A stretch of 64,000 bases of DNA, taken from an uncultured Azospirillum sp. GTDB lineage: Bacteria > Pseudomonadota > Alphaproteobacteria > RF32 > CAG-239. Both the position numbers and the translations under genes were made by a program. The DNA lies in the NCBI GenBank assembly GCA_900538765.1, contig UQAB01000001.1, positions 62,001 through 126,000 on the forward strand, written 5' to 3'. The notes below the pieces were generated by a model that saw only the letters and a list, made by a program, of their open reading frames with translations, was not told the DNA's origin and did not search any database. This document shows, in pieces, positions 27,910 through 35,283 of this stretch; position 1 is the stretch's first letter, and each line of letters starts with the position of its first letter.

Positions 27910-28136
27910 AAGAAATGGTGAAGTTTGAGTCGAGTAGTAGGCGTCAAGGGCAGAAAAAGCGCAGTGTACAATGGCTAAGTAAAACTGTAACCAACGTTAC
28001 AGTTTTATCTGTAACATCTCAGAAAATCTTAGTGAGTTAAGCTGTGACAACTGCTGCAACGAACTTAGATTCCTGAGCTAGTACATGAGCATTTTTCTGT
28101 CCCGCTGACAACGCACTAATCGACCATTACACCCCC
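27910..28136. repeat. Long structured palindrome related to class A, between pta and ackA
   Basis: Left AAATGGTGAAGTTTGAG and AAGGGCAGAAAAA segments pair imperfectly with right TTTTTCTGTCCCGC and CGACCATT segments. The shared GTGTAC and GTACAT motifs are present, but here about 100 bases separate them. That insert holds a perfect 11-bp hairpin (AAAACTGTAAC, loop CAAC, GTTACAGTTTT) and a second imperfect one (AATCTTAGTGAGTT with AACGAACTTAGATT). No coding frame. With the flanking copies it fills the whole 432-base gap. Confidence 0.65.
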
Positions 28137-28265
28137 TAAAAAATGGTGGAGTTTGAGGCTAATAGTAAGAAACAAGAGAAAATGCGAGGGAGTGTACATA
28201 GAAGTACATGACCGAACATTTTGCTCGCAGTTTCTGTACTAGTAGCCCAAAATACACCATTTTTA
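28137..28265. repeat. Class A palindromic element at the pta 3' end
   Basis: A 129-bp imperfect palindrome. Outer arms TAAAAAATGGTG and CACCATTTTTA are complementary, and the right arm contains the pta stop codon. Next come GGAGTTTGAGG and CCCAAAATAC, AGTAAGAAAC and GTTTCTGTACT, AAAATG and CATTTT. The apex reads GTGTACATAGAAGTACATGA. Shares most of its middle with the copies at 43169, 53327 and 53564. Confidence 0.85.
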
Positions 28266-29261
28266 CGCTTGCAAACAAGTTATAGCAATAACCCCTACAA
28301 TATCCTCAACCAAAGCCCCGCGGGACAAATCGTTGACCGGCGCATTCAATCCCTGCAATAAAGGACCATAGGCATCACAACCGCCTAAACGCTGCAAGAG
28401 TTTATAACCAATGTTTCCAGCCTCAAGGCTTGGAAAAATCAAAACGTTAGCCTGTCCGGCAACATCGCTGCCCGGCGCTTTTTTCTTGGCGACAACACCA
28501 TCCAATGCGGCATCGGCCTGCAACTCGCCGTCAAGCTTGATATTGAGTTTTTTATATTCTTCTGTCTGCAAATCTGCCTTGGCCATTTCTACGGCTCTCT
28601 TGACCTTGTCAACCCGCTCGCCCTTGCCAGAACCGTAAGTCGAATAAGAAAGCATAGCAACTTTCGGCTCAAAACCAAACTTAAGAGCACTTTCGGCGGC
28701 ATCCAGTGCAATATCGGCCATTTCCCTGTCCGTCGGATCAATAACAATACCGCAGTCAGAAAGCAAATATGGCTTATCCCCGAAAACCAGCAGGAAGAAA
28801 GAAGAAACCGCACGGCCTTTTTTAGCGGATTTAATAATCTGCAAAGCCGGACGCACCGTATCCGCCGTTGAATGATTGGCGCCGGAAACCATACCATCGG
28901 CATGACCGGATTTAATCATCAGCGTCCCGAAGTAATTATAGTTCAAAGCCAACTTTGCCGCATCTTCTTCCGTCAGACCTTTGTCCTTGCGCAAGTCATA
29001 CAAAAGTTTGGTATATTCGGCCAGCCGCGGAGAGTTTTCCGGCTTAACAATCTCGATTCCCTCCAGGCTCCATCCCTGCTTGGCAAAATGAGCCTTAATT
29101 TCGGCCTCATCTCCCAAAATAACCAGCTTGGCAACTTTTTCAGCGGCAATAAGATGTGCGGCTTCCAAAATCCGCATATCTTCGCCTTCTGGCAAAACAA
29201 TCGTTTTGTTCTTCAACTTGGCCTGTTCCATCAGGCTCTGCAAATATTTGTTATAAGACAT
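28263..29261 (-). CDS. pta: Phosphate acetyltransferase (short form)
   Basis: Converts acetyl-CoA and phosphate to acetyl phosphate for AckA. 332 residues from ATG 29261, preceded by AAAGG; the frame upstream to 29327 has no ribosome site. It is the single-domain Pta with TIVLPEGEDMRIL, VSGANHSTADTVRPALQ, SYSTYGSGKG and FPSLEAGNIGYKL, lacking the N-terminal DRTGG part of the long enterobacterial enzyme. Pta and AckA together indicate acetate-producing fermentation. Its stop codon lies inside a palindrome arm. Confidence 0.96.
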   Translation of the reverse strand: MSYNKYLQSLMEQAKLKNKTIVLPEGEDMRILEAAHLIAAEKVAKLVILGDEAEIKAHFAKQGWSLEGIEIVKPENSPRLAEYTKLLYDLRKDKGLTEEDAAKLALNYNYFGTLMIKSGHADGMVSGANHSTADTVRPALQIIKSAKKGRAVSSFFLLVFGDKPYLLSDCGIVIDPTDREMADIALDAAESALKFGFEPKVAMLSYSTYGSGKGERVDKVKRAVEMAKADLQTEEYKKLNIKLDGELQADAALDGVVAKKKAPGSDVAGQANVLIFPSLEAGNIGYKLLQRLGGCDAYGPLLQGLNAPVNDLSRGALVEDIVGVIAITCLQA

Positions 29262-29439
29262 TGATACAACCTTTTCTTTCGTTATAAGACAGTTGCCATC
29301 GCCCGGTGACAACCGATTTCTACCCATAATAAACTATGCTTCGCGCTAATTGTCCATAAAAAACTTTTGATTTTTTATTGCAAATAGAATAACATCAACT
29401 AAATTCTAATAAACTTAATCATTTTGCAAAGGGAAAAAC

Positions 29440-29856
29440 ATGGAAAGAACATTATCAATTATCAAACCTGATGCAACCGAACGCAACATCACCGGACAAG
29501 TCAACAGCATGATTGAAGCGGCCGGCCTGCGCATTATCGCCCAGCGCCGCATTTTGCTGACCCAGACTCAGGCAGAAGAATTCTATGCTGAACACAAGGA
29601 AAAATCTTTCTTTCCGGGCATGATTCAGCAAATGATTTCCGGGCCGGTCGTTGTTCAGGTTCTTGAAGGAGAAAACGCCATAACCCTTTACCGCAGCATT
29701 ATGGGGGCAACCAACCCGGCAGTCGCCGAAGAAGGCACCATCCGCAAAACCCTTGCCCTGTCTATTGATAAAAACACTGTGCACGGCTCCGATTCTCCGG
29801 AAGCAGCACAAAGAGAAATCGCCTTTTTCTTTAATCATACCGAAATCGTTGGCTAG
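29440..29856 (+). CDS. ndk: Nucleoside diphosphate kinase
   Basis: Equalises NTP pools by phosphotransfer through a catalytic His. 138 residues with ERTLSIIKPDATERN at the N-terminus and the active-site segment NTVHGSDSPEAAQREIAFFF (His near 118). AAAGGG lies 5-6 bases before ATG. Its TAG stop is part of the AGGAGG ribosome site of the next gene. Confidence 0.97.
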   Translation: MERTLSIIKPDATERNITGQVNSMIEAAGLRIIAQRRILLTQTQAEEFYAEHKEKSFFPGMIQQMISGPVVVQVLEGENAITLYRSIMGATNPAVAEEGTIRKTLALSIDKNTVHGSDSPEAAQREIAFFFNHTEIVG

Positions 29857-29865
29857 GAGGAAAAG

Positions 29866-30927
29866 TTGCGCAAACTGTTTTTTGGGCTGTTTTTGATGGT
29901 AGCAGCGTTTTCAACGGTCGGCAATGCTCTGGCCGCGCCCGGCAGTTATACCGCGGAAGTCAAAATAGACATCACGGCAGACAGCGCCGCCGCTGCCCGG
30001 GACAAAGGCATGAAAGAAGCCTACCGCAGCGCCTTCATGGCCATTGCCTCCCGCTCAACCAATGAAGAAGGACTTGAACGCCTGGCCAAACTGACCGACG
30101 ACCAGCTGATAAACTTCATCAAGGAAGCAACCGTTGTTTCTGAAAAAGCTTCTGACGTCCGCTATATGGCAACATTAAAAATAAGTATAAACAACGACCT
30201 GCTGAAAACATTCATGCAGGAACAAAATATCAGTTATGTCGTTACCTCTTCATCCAATATTCTGGTCATCCCCGTATTTCGGGAATATCCAAGCAGTTCT
30301 CCGTTATTGTGGGAACAGGAAAACCTGTGGCGCCGGGCATGGGAAAACAATGTTGTCACCACCAGTCCCAACACCTACGTTTCGATTCCGGCTGACGGTA
30401 CCAACACCGCCGCCCTTGACGCCCAAAAAGCGTTGAGCCTTGACGGCATGGCTTTGGATCAGGTTGCCCGCCACATGGGAACATCAAACATCTTTATCCT
30501 TGACGCCGTTTATAACGGCATTGAAGGCCTAAAAGTCACCATAATCCCCTATAACGGCGGAACACCGCAAACCGTCAGCATCAGTGGCGACAGAAGCCCC
30601 GAACTTTTCGTACAGGCACAGCCGGAAATTGTCAAACAAATAGATTCGACCATCCGGCGGCAAAAAATAAGCATGAGCAGCCGCCCCAGCGACATCATGG
30701 TGTTGTTTGACTACAACCGCCTCAGCGACTGGATAAAAACAGAAAAGAAAATCAAGGAAGTAAACCTTGTCAACAATGTCAGTACCATAGCCATGGGCAA
30801 GGGGAAAGTACAGTTCAGCCTCAGCTATATCGGCTCTTTGGAGGATTTGACAGCGGCGCTTCGCGGTAAATCCCTGATTTTACATAACTATGAGAACTTT
30901 TATACCTTGGAAAGCGTAGGAAATTAA
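29866..30927 (+). CDS. DUF2066 family exported protein
   Basis: 353 residues from a TTG start with a perfect AGGAGG at 29855-29860, five bases upstream and overlapping the ndk stop. Signal peptide about 1-24 (hydrophobic run ending ALAAPG). The rest fits the DUF2066 family: early DSAAAARDKGMKEAYRSAF helix, SSNILVIPVFREYP strand, and a C-terminal LEDLTAALRGKSL. Function unknown; in proteobacteria DUF2066 genes often sit beside perM, as here (1-base gap). Confidence 0.85.
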   Translation: MRKLFFGLFLMVAAFSTVGNALAAPGSYTAEVKIDITADSAAAARDKGMKEAYRSAFMAIASRSTNEEGLERLAKLTDDQLINFIKEATVVSEKASDVRYMATLKISINNDLLKTFMQEQNISYVVTSSSNILVIPVFREYPSSSPLLWEQENLWRRAWENNVVTTSPNTYVSIPADGTNTAALDAQKALSLDGMALDQVARHMGTSNIFILDAVYNGIEGLKVTIIPYNGGTPQTVSISGDRSPELFVQAQPEIVKQIDSTIRRQKISMSSRPSDIMVLFDYNRLSDWIKTEKKIKEVNLVNNVSTIAMGKGKVQFSLSYIGSLEDLTAALRGKSLILHNYENFYTLESVGN

Positions 30928-30928
30928 A

Positions 30929-31996
30929 ATGCCCGCAACAAAAACCACTAGCCGCAACTGGCTTTTCTGGACCACACTGTTTGTTTTGTTCTGTGCCGGC
31001 GTCTATGTGTTGCGCTCGGTTTTGATGCCGTTTGTCGCCGGAATAATTATTGCCTACCTGCTTGACCCTTGGGTGGCAAAATTCAAAAAAATGGGACTCA
31101 ACCGCACAATTGGCACATTGTTGGTTTTGTTTTTGGTCTTAATTGTCGTCATCCCCGGCCTCCTCTTGCTGATTAGCCTCATCAACGAACAAATCGGGCG
31201 TTTTTTGGCCGCCGCCCCGGAATATATCAGTTCATTTTTGCGTAAAATAGAACCGGTAATCAACAATCTGCAGGAACGTATTCCAAATTTTAACGCTGAA
31301 AAAATCCGGGCTTACATGCGTTCTAACTTTGCCAACTGGCTGAAAATGGGCGGTTCGGTATTGCAAAGCCTCATTAGCAGCGGCTTTGCTCTGGTTAATA
31401 TTATTTCGCTGTTAATGATTACGCCGATTGTCGCCTTTTATATCCTGCGCGACTGGGAAAATATTCTGAAAAAAGCCGACAGCCTGCTTCCCCGCAAATC
31501 CAAAGCAGCCATAAAAGAACAAGCCAGAGAAATCGACAGGACACTCGCCGGCTTCATCCGCGGACAACTAAGCGTTTGCCTCATTCTCGGCACATTTTAC
31601 TCTCTGGGGCTATACTTTACGGGACTTGAACTGGGGCTGCTGATTGGCTTCCTGGCAGGCCTGATTTCGTTCATCCCTTATATCGGCAGCATCAGCGGCT
31701 TTGTTGTCAGCGTTGCCGTAGCCTTGGCACAGTTTGACTCCATGGGACCCGTCTTGCAGGTTGTCGGCGTCTTCTTTGTCGGACAATTCCTTGAAGGCAA
31801 TTTCCTGACTCCCAAACTGGTTGGGGACAGCGTCGGACTGCATCCGGTCTGGATTATGTTTGCCCTGTTGGCCGGCGGCGTTCTTCTCGGTTTTCTCGGC
31901 CTGATGATTGCCGTTCCTGTAGCCGCCGTCATTGGTGTTCTCATCCGCCACGCCATCAAAAACTATAAAGAAAGCAACCTGTATTTAGAAAAATAA
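30929..31996 (+). CDS. AI-2E family transporter / PerM-like permease
   Basis: 355 residues with about eight membrane segments and the characteristic central amphipathic region. Family marks include the paired N-terminal helices (about 12-45), PIVAFYILRDWE, GFIRGQLSVCLILG and ISFIPYIGS, then GQFLEGNFLTPKLVGDSVGLHP. Members are proposed exporters or Na/H antiporters; the substrate is not decidable here. Begins one base after the DUF2066 stop, so cotranscribed. Confidence 0.93.
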   Translation: MPATKTTSRNWLFWTTLFVLFCAGVYVLRSVLMPFVAGIIIAYLLDPWVAKFKKMGLNRTIGTLLVLFLVLIVVIPGLLLLISLINEQIGRFLAAAPEYISSFLRKIEPVINNLQERIPNFNAEKIRAYMRSNFANWLKMGGSVLQSLISSGFALVNIISLLMITPIVAFYILRDWENILKKADSLLPRKSKAAIKEQAREIDRTLAGFIRGQLSVCLILGTFYSLGLYFTGLELGLLIGFLAGLISFIPYIGSISGFVVSVAVALAQFDSMGPVLQVVGVFFVGQFLEGNFLTPKLVGDSVGLHPVWIMFALLAGGVLLGFLGLMIAVPVAAVIGVLIRHAIKNYKESNLYLEK

Positions 31997-32038
31997 CAAC
32001 ACATTACCGATAAATAAAAAAGAAAACAAAATACCTTT

Positions 32039-32070
32039 GGCGAAACCGGCGAAGAAACGCCGGTTTCGCC
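32039..32070. terminator. Perfect 13-bp hairpin after the permease gene
   Basis: GGCGAAACCGGCG, loop AAGAAA, CGCCGGTTTCGCC. The plus side is not followed by T's. The minus side has scattered T tracts after about 8 bases. It may be a Rho-dependent or processing structure between convergent genes. Confidence 0.5.
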
Positions 32071-32083
32071 CAAAACAAATTCA

Positions 32084-32134
32084 AGAGCCTACATACAAAC
32101 AATACACGAGCGAAAGAATTACAAGCATGACGCC
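32084..32134. repeat. Half copy of class B palindromic element
   Basis: ACAAACAATACACGAGCG followed by AAAGAATTACAAGCATGACG repeats the right half of the intact class B element 110 bases downstream. The core is decayed (ACATAC for GTGTAC) and the left half is missing. Confidence 0.7.
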
Positions 32135-32147
32135 AACATCAAAATAA

Positions 32148-32257
32148 CCTTAGCTCCTAAAAAGGGTGTGCTGCGCCGTAATTCTTGAGCGACGTGTACA
32201 CAAACAGTACACAAGCGAAAGAATTACAAGCATGACGCCTTTTTTTAGGAGCTAAGG
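32148..32257. repeat. Class B palindromic element at the methyltransferase 3' end
   Basis: A 110-bp palindrome. Perfect 16-bp outer arms, CCTTAGCTCCTAAAAA and its complement; the right arm is the last codon and stop codon of the methyltransferase plus following bases. Inside are GTAATTCTT/AAGAATTAC and the apex GTGTAC, ACAAACA, GTACAC. Shares GTGTGCTGCGC and GCATGAC boxes with the copy at 46184. Confidence 0.85.
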
Positions 32258-32944
32258 GCGGAAGAGGGACTTACGCGCCAACCTATTCATACTCCACAAA
32301 TTCCCCCACCCGTTAACCGGCTGCACCTCATAACGGGAAACAAAATCAAAATCTCGGGAAAAGAACAGAGATGTCGCTTTGGTATAACAGTTCATTGGGC
32401 AAAATCCGTAAAAATCCACCTGTAACAAACCGGCTTCCCGCAACGCGGCAACGGCATCTTTATACTCTTGGCTGGTATTTATGCGGTCACTGTCATCAAG
32501 AATAATAAGGCCGCCCGGAGCCAAAGCTTTAACCGCGCAGCGGGAACAATCTGCCCGGCGTTTACCGTCAACAACAATCACATCATATTGCTGCCCGTCT
32601 TCAAATATGGCGTTATAATAACCCTCGCCCTCATCCCGCCAGCGCACGTCAAGATTTTCCTCATGAAACGCCGCCTGCCACTTCTCAAACCATTGCAAAT
32701 TATCCTCAATACTGACAACCCTTTCTGCCCGGCTGGCCCAAAACAGGGAAGAATTACCGCAACCAAATTCAAAAATCGTTTTCCGGCTGTAATCAAACTG
32801 TGACAAATACTCTATTGCCGGATAAGTATACCAGGGAATGGGATTGCCGTTACGATCAAGGCAGACTTTCTCGTCTATAGTTCTTTCTATGGCAAAATCC
32901 TTCCGCCACATATCAATAAATTTCTGAAACTTTTCACTATACAT
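32252..32944 (-). CDS. Class I SAM-dependent methyltransferase-like protein
   Basis: 230 residues from ATG 32944 (GAGGG nine bases upstream). Rossmann motif I is IFEFGCGNSSLFWA (near 57), followed by VVSIEDNLQWF (motif II acidic residue) and VIVVDGKRRADC (near 115), with LIILDDSD as the fourth strand. Resembles Methyltransf_24-type enzymes. Substrate unknown. Single gene on minus between a convergent permease and a divergent DUF378 gene; the stop codon lies in a palindrome arm. Confidence 0.82.
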   Translation of the reverse strand: MYSEKFQKFIDMWRKDFAIERTIDEKVCLDRNGNPIPWYTYPAIEYLSQFDYSRKTIFEFGCGNSSLFWASRAERVVSIEDNLQWFEKWQAAFHEENLDVRWRDEGEGYYNAIFEDGQQYDVIVVDGKRRADCSRCAVKALAPGGLIILDDSDRINTSQEYKDAVAALREAGLLQVDFYGFCPMNCYTKATSLFFSRDFDFVSRYEVQPVNGWGNLWSMNRLARKSLFRP

Positions 32945-33028
32945 TCGGTTATACCCTCGTTGAAAACACATTTATTCGTCATATATCATAATTGCATTCA
33001 TAAGAAAACATTTTTTAGGAGATAAAAC

Positions 33029-33244
33029 ATGGAATTAATCAAAAAGATAGCCGTTATATTAACACTTGTCGGTGCCCTGAACTGGGGATTGGTCGGTTTG
33101 TTCGGTTTTGACCTGGTTGCCGCTATTTTCGGTATTGGGTCGCTGCTCAGCCGTATCGTATATATTCTGGTAGGTGCATCCGCCGTTTACAGTGCCGTCA
33201 TTTGGTGCCACGGCTGCAAAGTCAAGGACATGGTAAAAAAATAA
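33029..33244 (+). CDS. DUF378 small membrane protein
   Basis: 71 residues with two membrane helices (about 7-30 and 38-60). The family pattern ALNWGLVGLFGFDLVAAIFG, then SRIVYILVG, is clear. Function unknown. AGGAG lies about 9 bases before ATG, and a strong terminator follows, so it is monocistronic. Confidence 0.92.
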   Translation: MELIKKIAVILTLVGALNWGLVGLFGFDLVAAIFGIGSLLSRIVYILVGASAVYSAVIWCHGCKVKDMVKK

Positions 33245-33261
33245 CCGGTCGATAATTCCCA

Positions 33262-33300
33262 AAAAAAACACATTCCCGGAAGAATGTGTTTTTTTATTTT
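33262..33300 (+). terminator. Terminator after the DUF378 gene
   Basis: AAAACACATTC, loop CCGGAA, GAATGTGTTTT, then a long T tract. Confidence 0.9.
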
Positions 33301-33346
33301 GCATTCCTCAGGCAAATGCCTATAATAACCCTGCAAGGAGATAAAC

Positions 33347-33676
33347 ATGGCCAAACCGGAAATAACCCTCTATAATCCCCAGTCCAAAGACATGCAGACA
33401 ATACGCCTCGGCTATTCTTTCACCATGCTGCTGTTCGGCTTTTTTGTGCCTTTCTTCCGCCGGGACTGGAAAACCGGCTTTATCCTCATGCTGTGTGACA
33501 TTCTGAGTCTGAGCGCCGTTTCCGTCATTTTTGCCTGGTTCTATAATTTTTATGATGTCCGCCGCCTGATAAAAAAAGGCTATGTCATACAAAAAATCGA
33601 CGGGATCCTGCCGCCCGAAAAAATGGAAAAACTCAAAGAAACGGCCCGAATGAAAAACATCAATATCTTTGGTTAA
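33347..33676 (+). CDS. Small membrane protein of unknown function
   Basis: 109 residues, AAGGAG before ATG. Two hydrophobic segments (about 25-37 and 43-65) linked by a short basic turn (RRDWK), then a cytosolic tail. The organisation recalls small DUF-type proteins that carry an N-terminal peptide and two helices, but I cannot name the family. Its last 17 bases overlap the convergent holA end. Confidence 0.75.
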   Translation: MAKPEITLYNPQSKDMQTIRLGYSFTMLLFGFFVPFFRRDWKTGFILMLCDILSLSAVSVIFAWFYNFYDVRRLIKKGYVIQKIDGILPPEKMEKLKETARMKNINIFG

Positions 33677-34706
33677 GCTTTGCCGCGGCGGAAGCTGCTG
33701 CCGAAGCAATCTGCATCAGCGTGTAACTAACCACATCCTCAACCGGCATACTATTGCTGCGCGTATCCCGCTCGCATTTATACAAAAGCTCCAAAACACT
33801 GAAAATACGGTCCTTGCTCCATAAGGTCAGCTGCCGTTTAAAACTGTTTTCACGAAAGAAAATAACCCGCGGCGTCAGCTTCATAACCGCCCTGTCCAGC
33901 GTTTCACCACTTTCCATAATCGCAACGCAGTTAAGCAAACGGTTAAAATGATAAACCATGCTGCGGATTATCATTGCTGGGTCTGTCCCCTCATTAACCA
34001 ACTTTTGAAAAGCCTGTAAAGTCTTGTCTTTTTGCCCTGCAGCCGCCGAAAAGCAGACATCATCGCTGCTGGAAGAAGACGTGTCGCTGATAACTTTGCT
34101 CACATCGTCCAAAGTCACATTTTTCTTACTGCCCATATAGGTAATCAGCTTGTCAATTTCACCAAGATTACTCTTGCGGTCGTTGGATAATCTGGCGCAT
34201 AAAAGCTGCAACGCGTCATTGCCAATCGTCATACCGTTTTGCAGAAACAGCGATTTAGCCGTCGCATAAATATCCTCGTCCCGGTCTTCATAACAGGCAA
34301 CCAGCGCAAAATCCGCCTCATCTTCACCAAGCTTAACCAAAGAAGATTTTTTGTTCAGCGAAGCAGAATAAACGATAACCAGCGTATCCGACTTGGCATT
34401 TTCAAACAAAGCTTTCAAATGTTTTGTCAGATTGTTGTCGGCATCTTTAATCACGATAACCCGCCGTCCGCCCATCAACGACTGCGCGTTAAACTCGCCG
34501 ATTAAAACGCCGGCATCGCCGATAATGTCTTCACAATTCAGATAAACCACCTGAAACGGATCATAAATATCGGGACAAACGGCAGCCGTCAGCTTCTTGA
34601 CGTATTCATTGACCAAACCGTCGTTGGTTCCGTAAATAATCCAACATTTGATTGACGGCTCCGGTTTCTTGAGATACTTTTCAATCTGCGCCTGTTTATA
34701 AATCAC
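33660..34706 (-). CDS. holA: DNA polymerase III delta subunit
   Basis: 348 residues; the clamp-loader arm that opens the beta clamp. N-terminal AAA+-like domain with IIYGTNDGLVNEYVKKL (near 22), the RRVIVIKDADN strand and LVIVYSASLNKKSSLVK. The middle helical domain has LCARLSNDRKSNLGEIDKL, then the collar domain. It overlaps the lptE end by 11 bases, and gene order leuS-lptE-holA is the usual one. Confidence 0.92.
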   Translation of the reverse strand: MIYKQAQIEKYLKKPEPSIKCWIIYGTNDGLVNEYVKKLTAAVCPDIYDPFQVVYLNCEDIIGDAGVLIGEFNAQSLMGGRRVIVIKDADNNLTKHLKALFENAKSDTLVIVYSASLNKKSSLVKLGEDEADFALVACYEDRDEDIYATAKSLFLQNGMTIGNDALQLLCARLSNDRKSNLGEIDKLITYMGSKKNVTLDDVSKVISDTSSSSSDDVCFSAAAGQKDKTLQAFQKLVNEGTDPAMIIRSMVYHFNRLLNCVAIMESGETLDRAVMKLTPRVIFFRENSFKRQLTLWSKDRIFSVLELLYKCERDTRSNSMPVEDVVSYTLMQIASAAASAAAKLNQRY

Positions 34707-35244
34707 TTCCGGCTCCCTGCTTGGTTATCAAAGCATGAAAATAAGCGCCGACACGCAGAGAAATATCGTCGGAAATAATCTTGGCAGCCTCTTTTTCAGC
34801 CTTTTTCTGCGCCATTGTCGTCGAATACGGATTATTCAGAATATCATAACTGACATAAGCAATGCTTTCGCTTTCAAACAAAAGCTTATCGCCTTCTTTC
34901 ATCGAATAGCCGACACGATAAACCGCCATTTCGCGGGTTGCCGAAATATCCTCGCGCAACGCCTGCAAATAAACGTTTTTGCTGTTTAGTTTGACATACA
35001 GGCGATACTTCGGTTTTGACGGAACGCCGGTAGGCGTCAGGTTATCAATCAGGTTGTTGCGGATAAGCTGGCCGAAACGGTTGGCAATCGGCTCAACCTT
35101 AACCTGCCGCATTTCATCGGAAATGGAAGTATCGAACTTGCTGTTATAATACCAGCCGTCCGTCCGTTCCCGCTGTACGTACAAAGGCGAAAAGCCGCAA
35201 GCCGAAAGCAATAAAAACATTCCTGCCCAAAGATATTTTTTCAT
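34696..35244 (-). CDS. lptE: LPS-assembly lipoprotein LptE
   Basis: 182 residues from ATG 35244 (AGAGGG upstream). Lipoprotein signal ends LLLSACGFSPLY, a typical LptE opening. The mature part has the IRNNLIDNLTP helix and a YRVGYSMKEGDKLLFESES strand. LptE plugs LptD and helps insert LPS in the outer membrane, so the organism is expected to be diderm with LPS. Placed between leuS and holA as in many proteobacteria. Confidence 0.9.
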   Translation of the reverse strand: MKKYLWAGMFLLLSACGFSPLYVQRERTDGWYYNSKFDTSISDEMRQVKVEPIANRFGQLIRNNLIDNLTPTGVPSKPKYRLYVKLNSKNVYLQALREDISATREMAVYRVGYSMKEGDKLLFESESIAYVSYDILNNPYSTTMAQKKAEKEAAKIISDDISLRVGAYFHALITKQGAGSDL

Positions 35245-35283
35245 ATAATCCCTCTTCTTACTTTTTCGCCTTTGCCTGAGCAA

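Noticed and set aside
27831..27971. N-terminal extension of acetate kinase by 47 residues
   Set aside because: Extension runs through palindromic repeat DNA; the internal ATG gives the exact family N-terminus.
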